From assembly GCA_029339505.1 (NCBI GenBank), contig JAQISU010000155.1:20712001-20776000 (forward strand): a stretch of DNA of 64,000 nt, read 5' to 3'. A program made the position numbers and the translations under genes. The notes under the pieces were generated by a model that was not told the DNA's origin, searched no databases, and worked only from the letters and a program-made list of their open reading frames with translations. The stretch is from Unio delphinus. Taxonomy: Eukaryota; Mollusca; Bivalvia; Unionida; Unionidae. Of the stretch, positions 41,701 to 53,700 are shown piece after piece (position 1 is the first letter of the stretch; each line of letters starts with the position of its first letter).

Positions 41701-44700
41701 ATGAGCTTACGGAAATGCCATAGTTAACCTAAATAACCATACCCTCCAATTTTCCAGACTTGATATTTCCAGATTTTATAATAGTTTTCTATCATAAATT
41801 AATTTTCCAGATACCAAATATGTTTCATTAAAGGACATGAAAACTAAAAGCAATTAAGATGGAACTTTAACTAATGTTGCAATTAGTGGTGGTCTATAAT
41901 TAATTTTCTGAACCACTCCAAGTGATTTACCTCATATTTGTATCAGCCATTTCCTTATTTGATGCAATATTACCAAGATTGCTGCAAGCATTTTTAAAGG
42001 AAAATATGCAGGTTTGTCTCCCCCTTTCATAATTCTTTAGCTATGCCCATGAAATGTACTTTAGATTATCAGGGGTAAGGTAATTTGAATGGATATGTAA
42101 TTTCAGTGATTTTTCTGATGTTAAAGACACTCTTTCATTATAAAAACTTACTCAATCTACAATTTGCATGGTCTATGATAAGTTTCTAGTGATTGAGATT
42201 TGGTGGGCTTGAATAAGTCAGTTCTGTTAATTCTTTAATCAGAAGGATGAAACAGAATTTTATCTTTGTTGGTGCATGATCTTGAACAGAGTTTGCAGAA
42301 ATTAAAGTACAGTGATTATATCAATTGAACTCCAGTTCATCATGAGTTGTAGTATGTACACTTGATGAATATATGTAGTTTTCTAAACAAAAAACAAACA
42401 ATGGAAATGCAACAAGAATTCTTTATTGGTAAAAGAAAACAATGTACTATTATATTGAAATTGATCTTCATTGGTAGGCAGTGATATATTTCAATCATAT
42501 CTGCCTAGACCATTTTGTACCAGCTCTGAATTTATGTGTTGCATTAATACGCTAACAATAAAGATATTAATTTTCAAGACAAAATATTCAGTAAAATTAT
42601 TAATTTTGAATTAATACATGAATTATAAAGAAAAGTAATTTAATATCAGGATATTTAAGTTATTGAAATCATAATATTACTGTTTAGAGTTCATTTGTTT
42701 ATGTTATCTGTATACTTTTGTTACTTGTCGTCCATGGTTAGTCATGAGTAGATTATATTGTTAGCATTACTGATCATATACCAAAAGAGATTATGAGATG
42801 GACTGTTGTCCATTGTCTTTCATCTGTCTGTCCATCATCCATCCATTCATCCATTAGTACAAGCAAGTTATTATAATTTTTCTAAACTTCGTACACACAT
42901 TCATCCCATGATCTAGTTGGTTGTAAATGAAAATGGTGCCACTTGAATGTTCTGTATGGCTGATACTGTGACCATTTTAAAAGCTTGTTATTGCCACTCT
43001 AGACGAATGGAGTTTCATATCAACATGGATTTTCATTAGCTTGATCCAAATTAGAATGGTGTAGATCTGAAAACTAATATGTTGATCATTGCAGCCATCT
43101 TGAAATGTTTTTTATAACTATTTTTCCTGAATAGAGAGTTGCATCAGAATCTTGTTACTACTCAGAAATATAAGAGATGGTTTCAACATCTAAAGTTTTT
43201 TAAAAAAAACAGTCTTAATTCCTGGAAATTATTTTCAGTCACTAGAGCATTAGTTACTTTGAAGGACTTGTGTACGATATTAATACTTGTGATCCAGTAT
43301 TGGTTTAAGATATTGATGCAATTCTAATGTCATATTAGGTTCTGGGGCGTGAAGTGTATACCAGTAACAACCAGCTGGGAGGGATACAAATCATGTATAA
43401 CAATGGTGTTAGCCATGATGTAGCAACTGATGACTTTGAGGGATGCTACAAAATCCTGAAATGGCTGTCATATCTTCCAAAGGTATGTTTTGAAGAAAAG
43501 CATATGGTCTACTGTCTCCCTCCATTCTCTCTCTTTATCTCTCTTTCCATCTCAGTCTCTCATGGTCTTTTTTAAATCCTTGCACAAAGAAATAGTGTAA
43601 GAATTATTCCATTCTAAGTTCAGATATTCAATAGCAGTTTTTCTAAATAATTCAAACATTTCATGTTCATTTAGATAAATTTGAATGTTCAGAGTATTAC
43701 CTTTTACATCACCAGATCTTGCATCATGGGTAATTTCTCGTACCCAAGGATTCTCTAGTAGGCAACAAAACTTTTTTTATATGATTTAAATTCCATTAAC
43801 AGATTTGTCACTAACAGGTCAAAAATGTAGCGTTCAGTTGATGTAAAAGCATCTTTCTACACCCTTTGAAATGAGTTTGTTTTTCCAGTGAGAAACAGCA
43901 ATATTTTTTTTTCAATTGCAACTTTTGAAATCACTTTTTAAACTCAACATTTGACACCTCAAACACCCCCACCCTACAGTAAAGCAGATATAGTTATTTC
44001 TGTGTTCATCTATCTGTAAAAAAAAATAAAAAATTCTGGAGCATTGCCCCCAGATATTAAGGTATTCAACCAGATTTGGTACACACGTCAGTGAAGTCCA
44101 GTAACGGTGCCATTTGATACTTAGTATTTTCTTCATTTAGTATTTTTTAAGTTACCATGGAAACAAAATGTAAAATCTATAGTTTAAAACTAAAGATACT
44201 TGGCCACAATGTAATACAGTACAACCTATCCTGAGAGGCCACTGTTTTGAAAAACTACCTGAACTAAAAGAGTATAAATTCTCAATTGCACTGGTTTATT
44301 GATAATATAGTATTATTACCTGTCTTGAGTGACCGTAATTGTTTGGTAAATGTGTGGTCATTCAAGACAGCTGTATGTAAACTGAGTCAACTAGCATTAA
44401 TAGCAAAAATATTTAGAGTACTGGAACAAAGGGTACTTTCAGTCAGAGTCTTTACATAGATAGAGAACTAGGGAGATTTGCCATTCCCTAGATGACTCTT
44501 GTTTTATTTTCTCCCAGTTCCAAGGAGCACCGCTTCCAATTCTAAAGATCCATGACCCAGTGGAGAGGGATATAGAGTTTTTACCCACCAAGGCCCCTTA
44601 TGATCCAAGATGGATGTTGGGTGGCAGGCCCCATCCAGGTACAATATTGGTGGTTTTCAATTGTTTTCTTTATATTAATACAGGCCAATTATAAAAATTC

Positions 44701-47700
44701 AGAAAACTAAATTTAATTACTTTCATTTATCACATGATAAACTATGATTAATTTAAACCATGAAATGGGCTAGTTGTGTTAAAATTATATTTTTTTTCAT
44801 ATGCAATAGATGTATAAATAGAATTTTTACTGGTATTTTTCAGTAATCATATGATACATGAATTGTTGAAATTAATCAAATTAAGCCTTGAAATTTTTTT
44901 TATTTAAATTGAATGTAAGTTCATTGTCTATAATCTTCATATGTTCTTGTACAAGGTTCATACTAGTATCTACATTGTTGGATTTAATATAAATAAAAAT
45001 CTGTTTCCTGAACATAAACATGTCTTGTAATTGTGTATTTAAGTATGGCCAATTTAACTTTGTGTTAAAACTTAGCAACATATATTCATTAGATATACTG
45101 TTTCCTCATATTTTAATTTCAGAGAGGAAGGGTGAGTGGCAAAGTGGTTTCTTCGACAAGAACTCTTTCACTGAGACTTTACAACCTTGGGCACAGACTG
45201 TGGTAGTTGGACGAGCCAGGTGAGGAATAATAAGAAAATATTATTCAGATATTTAACATCAGAGCAATAACGTGTTTTTATTACTGCATAGCAAGATGCG
45301 GTATAAATTGAGGACAACACTTTCACTGCAATTCTTATAACCTAAAGCCCGGATACTAAAGGCTGCTTGTTCAAACCCCAGCAGAGTCATACCAAAGATT
45401 TATAAAAATAGTACTAGCAGCTGCCTTGGTACTCAGTATTTGGAGGTTAGTGTTAAGGCTAGTCAGCCTGGTGTCAGGATAATATGACTGGGTACCCCGG
45501 TGCTAAACATTACTATAAACTGCCACACTGCAGACATTGTAACAATAGGACTAAAATTGCTAATGATACATTAAAAATCCAAATTAAAAGCACACACACA
45601 TCATTTTTTGGGATGTATAGTTCCATATGGGATAGTTTTAAACATGGTCACAGTAAATAGTCGCATCATATTCAGAGATGCTGACAAGTCATGTGAGGGC
45701 AAAAATGTGTATAAATTCATGCACTTGGAAATCAGTGATGCACAAGAACTTGCTTAAATAAAACTGAACTCTACACAATACACAATTTTAATTTAACTGT
45801 TAAGCTTTTAAGTTCTTGTTGTGACATGTCGTTCTTCTGGTAGAGGACTGGTAGTGCTTGTCATGACTTCGTTTTTCAGATAGGCAACTGTTTACACATC
45901 TGGATACTTTGGCTTGATGTGAATGTTTTTTTAAATTAAATTTTATTGGTACATTGGACCCTGAAACAAAATATCTGTCATAGTTTTAACCTTATACTTA
46001 TCAAGAACATTTTACGAATGCATGTCAAAAATAGAGACTACATAGATAACCATAAATGCAGGACTCCCAACATAGTTTCGTTTTCAGTGGACATTACATA
46101 TATAGTCGGACTGTTTGTAGGTGTATAATATAGGCTGACTGTTATTATGTATGTATAGGTTGATTGTTTATAGGTACTTATTGGCTGACTATTTATAGGC
46201 ATGTATAGGCTGACTGTTTATAGGCATGTATAGGCTAACTGTTTATAGGTATGAATAGGCTGACTGTTTATAGATGTTTACATAGGCTGACTGTTGATAG
46301 GTATGTTTAGGTTGATTGTTTATAGGTACTTATTGGCTGACTATTTATAGGCATGTATAGGCTGACTGTTTATAGGCATGTATAGGCTAACTGTTTATAG
46401 GTATGAATAGGCTGACTCTTTATAGATGTTTACATAGGCTGACTGTTTATATGTATGTATAGGTTGATTGTTTATAGGTACTTATTGGCTGACTATTTAT
46501 AGGTATGTACAGGCTGACTGTTTATAGCTATGTTTAGTTTGATTGTTTATAAGTACTTATTGGCTGACTGTTTATAGGCTTGTATAGGCTGACTATTTAT
46601 AGGCATGTATAGGCTAACTGTTTATAGCTATGTTTAGTTTGATTGTTTATAAGTACTTATTGGCTGACTGTTTATAGGCTTGTATAAGCTGACTGTTTAT
46701 AGATGTTTACATATGCTGATTGTTGATAGGTATGTTTAGGTACTTATTGGCTGACTATGTATAGGCATGTATAGGCTGACTGTTGATAGCTATGTTTAGT
46801 TTGATTGTTTATAAGTACTTATTGGCTGACTGTTTATAGGCTTGTATAAGCTGACTGTTTATAGATGTTTACATATGCTGATTTTTGATAGGTATGTTTA
46901 GGTACTTATTGGCTGACTATTTATAGGCATGTATAGGCTGATTGTTTATAGGTATGAATAGGCTGACTGTTTATAAATGTTTACATAGGCTGACTGTTGA
47001 TATGTATGTTTAGGTTGATTGTTTATAGGTATGTATAGGTTGATTGTTTATAGGTACTTATTGGCTGACTGTTTATAGGTATGAATAGGCTGACTGTTTA
47101 TAGATGTTTACATAGGCTGACTGTTGATATGTATGTTTAGGTTGATTATTTATAGGTATGTATAGGCTGACTTTATATTTACATAATGGTTGACTGTAGA
47201 CAGGCTGTTGATAGGCATGTGTAGGTCAGCTGTAGACTGTTAGTAGGTATGTAAGGCTCAATGGATTTTGTGTGTGATTTGGATTTTTCATATAGCTTTT
47301 ACAATTTTTCAGTCATATCACTGCGATGTTCACATTGCTGCAGTTTATTGTGATGTCAAGCACTAGGACATCATGCACACCCAGGCTCAAAGGAAGATGC
47401 AATATGATTGTATACAAATTTGTAACTTTTAACAAACATGTTATCCCTTCCTGATAAACAAAGTATTCTAGAATTCATGATAAACATGCTTATGTAATAG
47501 AATCTCTGCTAAAGCAGGCAGTAAAAAAAATGTAAAAGTGGTTATTTTTGTAATTGTGCAAAAACTATTTTCATCCTCACCTATAGATGGAAAGATGCCT
47601 TGAATCATTGAGTCTTTATAGGCATGTCATTTTTCATAGGGTCTTTAAATTTGTGGTTTCCTGGAGGCACAGGAATCAGTACCCAACAGATAAAGGGATT

Positions 47701-50700
47701 TCATGGTAGCATCTTGAATATAAAACAAATAATAACTGTTGTTTGTGCATTTCAGACTTGGCGGTATCCCAGTTGGTGTGATCAGTGTAGAGACGAGAAC
47801 AGTGGAAGTTACAATTCCAGCTGACCCAGCGAATCTAGATTCTGAAGCTCATGTTAGTAGTTAATTAAGAAGTAAATTAAGTAATTACTACTTATTTATT
47901 ATGAAAAAAGATTGTTCAATGTGGACCATCCCCCAGCAGGCTTCAGGATGTAGAATAGACCTAATACCAACAAACCACATATTGTAAGATGCAACTAATG
48001 GAGAGCATCAAGTAATTATGTTCATGCTGGGAAGGTGGACTTTTTAAATCAGTTAGGCTTACTTATTAAAACCCTGACTTGGTATTTTAAGGATTTCTCC
48101 TTTTTTGTTTCCTAATTTTTAATTTGATATTTTTTTTCTTCAGCACTATATTGCCATATTTATGCTGATGTGCTGATAAACCCCATGCATACATACACTA
48201 AAATGGCCATGTTGCCTTATTATGTGCTTTAGGTAATATATGCTTTAGGTAGTATATGCATTAGGATGTATATGAATTAGTATGTGCTTTAAGTAGTATA
48301 TGCATTAGGTAGTATATGCTTTAGGTAGTTTATGCTGTAGGTTGTATATGCGTTGGAAATATGTTTCAGGCAATTTATGTTTTAGGTAATATATACTTTA
48401 GGTATTTAATGCTTTAGGTAGTATATGCTTTAAGTAGATAATTTTAGTCATTATTAGATTCAGAAGTAAAACTGAATTGTTATCCTTGTACAACATTGGT
48501 ATGAAATAGAATTTCAGTTTTGATAGTCATTCTATAAATGTTGCTATAATGTAGGTTATTCAACAAGCAGGCCAGGTGTGGTTTCCTGACTCTGCCTTCA
48601 AAACTGCCCAAGCTATTAAGGATTTCAACAGAGAAAAACTACCACTCCTTGTGTTTGCCAACTGGAGAGGATTTTCTGGTGGAATGAAAGGTATGATAAC
48701 ATGTCTTCTGTGATGCCATATTATTCAAGGTATCTCCACACTAATTGAGCCAGTCCATTATCATTGCATTCTGTTATGGGACACACTAAAAATCCATCAT
48801 TTATTACTGGGATTGAGTTGAAAGTGACAATAAAGCTCAAACAGAAAATAGTACTCTTCCTGAAAGCCTTTTGTCTTTTGTATAAGATAACAAAGCTATT
48901 AGCTGATAGTGATTGAGCTGGTTCGAGGAAGGTCTTGCACTAACAATTCAAATTTACATTTATTTTATTTTTTAGTGAAATTCATTTTTACCTTGTTTGA
49001 ACCTCCCTTTTGAGCTGATGCCATATAAGTAAAGTAATTCTAAATCATCACGTGATTTGAATATACCTATTTCCAGGAAATATCATTCTAATATACCTAT
49101 TTCCAGGAAATATCATACTAATATACCTATTTCCAGGAAATATCATTCTAATATACCTATTAACAGGAAATATCATTCTAATATACCTATTTCAATGAAA
49201 TACAATTCCAATATACCTTTTTCCAGGAAATATCATTCTAATATACCTTTTTCCAGGAAATATTCTAATATACATATTTACAGGAAATACAATTCCAATA
49301 TACCTATTTCCAAGAAATATCATTCTTGTTCATCTATGATTTCATCCATTCTGTCTATCACAATTTTGCTTTCATCAAGGTCATGGTTCATTATTTTACA
49401 TTTCCATCACACTTAACCGTCTGCTCTATAATTTTAAAGCTGTTTGAGATTCAGGAAACTTAATAATGTATTGATGCCTGATAACCAGTCGATTTTGTAA
49501 TACTTTTCCATGTGCTTTTTAGAAACCATATCTATATGATAAATTTCTGTGGAATGGCCCAGTCATACCAAAGATTTATAAAAATGGTACTAACAGCTGC
49601 CTCGCTTGAGGCTCAGCATTAAGAAGTTAATGTTGGGACTGATCAGCCTTGTGTCAAGATAATATGACTGGGTGGGATATGATAGTACATGTCTGTGACA
49701 TGATACCCCAGTGCTAGACATCACTATAAACTGCCTCAATGCAGACATCATAGCAATATAACTGAAAAATTGCTTCATCAAAGTAAAAAATCCAAATCAC
49801 ATAGACATTCATTATTGCATTGTATTTAATGTTTGATAAGAAAGTTTGTATTATTCCTACTGCATATAACAAAAAGATTTGTCATAGCTCTTCCCATGAA
49901 TTTTTACTAGAAAGTCAGAACACCTCTCTTGCCCACACAAAGCTAACAACATGTAGATATATATTGTAGTTGTTTAATAATAATTATGATTGGTTCTTTT
50001 GATTATTTTCACTATGAATTGAACAGTGGTTGAGTTACTCTGCTTTTGTTTTAAAAAGTGTCATTGTTAAATGATAAATTTGTTTGATTTATTCATCTTG
50101 AGATGATCTATTTCAGATATGTATGACCAGGTGTTGAAGTTTGGCTCGTACATAGTGGATGCCCTCACCGAGTACAAGCAACCAGTGCTTACCTACATCC
50201 CACCCTATGCTGAACTCAGGGGCGGAGCTTGGGTGGTTGTAGACCCCACCATTAATCCAACACAAATGGAAATGTTTGCAGACAGGTTGAGCAGGTAATA
50301 TCTGCATAATAATTTATTTGTCAATACTTAAAAACACTATGTTTTGATCGTTGTACATGTTTAAGTCTAGGATTGCCATACCCACCTATTTAAAATTAAA
50401 TTATCTATAATGAGAAATGAAGTAATACAATTGAAACCTCACAAACCAAATTCTCTTGAAACCAAAATATTTCTAGTCCAGAATTTTCCCTTCTTTAATT
50501 TCAAGTGAAAGTATTCAGTAAATTGAAACTACTTGGCTATGCAAGCCATAACAAATGTTTGGTCCCAGATTTCATTTTTACACTGAAACAAACTCTGTAA
50601 ACTAGAACTTGCTCAAACTATGACCATGCCAAATTATTTGTTGTATGACGTCTATCTGTACATTATCACTACTTCTAAACTGTTTGGGGATTGCCATGAA

Positions 50701-53700
50701 ACTTTACACATTCACCCAGGTTTAATCAGTATTAATGAAAATAATACAATTCAGACATCAAAAATAGCTGGTAAAGAAGCCATCTTGAAAATTTTGTGAT
50801 ACCTCTCCTAAATTGATGGTCATATCTAAATGGGGTTTTAACCAAAAGTCTTTTGATGATGTCTTGTTTGTTATAAATGAATTAGTGCCAATCTTAAAGC
50901 CAATAAGGCTGCTACAGTGAAAATCATATCCCTCAAGAATATATGTTTCAGCACTCAACATTTAAAAAGAGAAATTGTCTTATTTTGAACTGATGAAAAA
51001 AAAGTGGACATAGACATCAGTCTCTTTGATTCTTGTTGATCTTAAAACAAGATTCACACATTCACCTGAACAATTTTCCAACAATCTTCTCTATGTATTA
51101 TTTAAAATCATATAACTTTACATGAAAGTACAAACAAGTGTTGAAACTAAATTAGTATCTTACTTTAGTAGAACATGAGTGTACTAAGAAAGGTAAATAT
51201 TTGTATAATTGATAATTAAGGAAACATATTTGATTTCATTTTATTTTAAATGTAATTTGAGAACCTTATTAAACCAAAAAAAAACGACACTGAAACTTTT
51301 ACTTGGTCACATGGAATTAGTTTTGGGAGCTTTAATTTTATTACTGTATCTACATTGCACATACCGTATATGCTGCCTTAATTGCGGAGTCCAGCTGCAA
51401 ACAAATTAGACCCTCATCTGACATTACATAAGTGCTGATATATATATATGTGTGTGTGTCTGTGTGTGTGTGTGGTTTGTTTAACTAATTACTCCTTACA
51501 AGCTGCATATCAGGGGCCCCGAGTGGTCTAAAGCGCTGTCCGTTACAGATCACTGCCATCTCACCTCTGTCTGCGTGGGTTCGAGTCCAAGATTCAGCTA
51601 ATGTAGTGAGAAAGCTTGCCAGTAGCTTCTCGTGGGTCGGTGGTTCTTTCCGGGGGGTTTCCGGGTTCTTCCTCCACCACTAATACTGGCTAACATGTAT
51701 AGCCTATATTGTGCTGAAAAAATGACGTTAAACCATAAAAAAACAAAACAAACAATCTGCATTGACCCAGATCTTTTGCTCACCAGATGAGATGACAGAT
51801 CTTGGTCTATGCAATTTGCACTTGAATTCATCTTAGTAGCCAGTATTTGTGACAGACACAAATTAATGGAGAACAATGCTGAAAACTTTTAAAGTTATTG
51901 TGTCTTTATTTAACAACAGAGGAGGTGTTCTTGAGCCAGAGGGAACTGTAGAAATCAAGTTCCGTCGAAAGGATCTTGAGAAAGCCATGCGGCGAATGGA
52001 TCCTATTTGCATTCAGCTCGCAGAGAAAATGCACAATCCCAGCCTGTCAGAACATGAGTTAAAGAACTTGGAACGGCAGCTGAACAATAGGGAGGAAGAG
52101 TTGCTTCCTATGTATCACCAAGTGGCAGTCAGTTTTGCTGACCTCCATGACACAGCAGGTCGCATGGAGGAGAAGGGGGTCATTTCAGTAAGTAACCAAA
52201 GTATATGTTTGGATCAGTTTAATATTGGATTCTTCCTTAAGTTATGGGTTGAGTATCATATGAAGTTCTTGGATTAATTTAGAGTTCTGTTCAAGAAGAA
52301 ACTATGTTATGGCTGAATATTTTGTCTTTATCATAATAGATCTGTTGTTTTTTCACAGCTTAAGAACATTCAACAACACCATTCACCAGGCAGTTACATA
52401 GACATTTGGCATAGGCAGATCAGATTGAAATCACACATAGTTATTTATTAACCATAACTAATAATCTGACATGCATTTGAGAACTGTCTACAACTTACAA
52501 ATATATTAAGTTCTTAATGTGAATGGTTTTTATTTCTCAGTTAATGAAATGGAAAATTTAAAACTAGAGAAAGTTCAAAAACACTCATTTCAAAATTAGT
52601 TGTAATGTGGGTTATTTTGAAATAAAATCCAGCTACCCTCTGGTCTATTTGTGCTTGATTCCCTAGCAGTTTGATAACATGGCAGATTCAGAACAGACCC
52701 CTGACATTAATAATGAACTAGTTTGCATTGAATCGTGTTGAACGAATTGCAGCATAAAGTCTACATGACTCTATAATTATTACTCACAAACAAGACGTAC
52801 TTAAGAGTATTAAACACACCTCATAGTGATGACTGTAATACACACACTAACTACAAATGTTGATCAGTTTCTTTCTACTGCATTACCTGAAACATGTGAT
52901 GGTTAAATTATTCACCTCTCTCATAAATAAGTTTTACATTTATTATCTAATCTTAATGTAACCTAACCAAATTGAGTAAACTCTAGTGGCCAATGCAGAC
53001 CTACCAACTCTTACAATTTCACCTCAAGTCTAACAAAAATGACCATTAAAATAAAAACTTACGGCATACTAGAAAAACTACAGAAAAATGATCGTTGCTG
53101 AAAAATCTAGTTGATTGGTTCATCTATGTTTTGTTTGGATCCAGATTTCATCCTAGAATTAGTGAAATTAGTCTGGGAACCAGACTGACTTTACAGCAGC
53201 AGCCCAGACACTTTAAACTGTCTATTTGTTAATGCAAAGCATCTGCATGATCAAACTGTTGACTATAGAATTTTTAAAAATGGCATCCAGAAAGTAGTGC
53301 ATGTTTAAAACAAAAATGAAAAAAAAGCATCAAGAAGAGTGTTAATAATCAACACTGAAGAATAAAAAGAGTATTCAGATGCTTGTATCAATTGGAGTAT
53401 GTCTCATGGCATGAGTGTTGATTACCATTGTCGTGTGAAATGGAAAATAAGTTTAAAGAATTATGCCAAATTGAGAGATTGCAACAAGCCATTGAGCTGC
53501 ATAGGGTTTGGAACTAGAGTTTGTGTAACTGTACTAGTGGTAAATAATGTCTATGCATACTTTACAAACTTTTAAGTTGAACATAATGTTTATCGTCGAT
53601 GCATCAAACATTTAATTACAATTTCCAGCTTTACAGTAGCAGTTATTGATTTTTTGTTACACTTTACTGAAAACTGGTCGATCTTATGGGAAAAAAATAA

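Larger units (their letters stand above)
51362..51842. mobile_element. Palindromic MITE-like element, copy 4, split by a SINE
   Basis: Left part ACCGTATATGCTGC, AGTCCAGCTGCAAAC, ACCCTCATCTG. Right part CTGCATTGACCCAGATC, TATGCAATTTGCACTTGAA, CATCTTAGTAGCCAG. A (TA)n(TG)n tract and the SINE at 51513-51756 separate the halves. Intron 25. Confidence 0.65.

Noticed and set aside
48225..48560. 17-bp array as a copy of the exon 24 acceptor (TGTAGGTT shared)
   Set aside because: Only eight bases in common and over 100 bp of unrelated sequence between; treated as coincidence.
49057..49416. 119-codon frame [10 protein letters not shown]...
   Set aside because: Generated by the 30-bp minisatellite.
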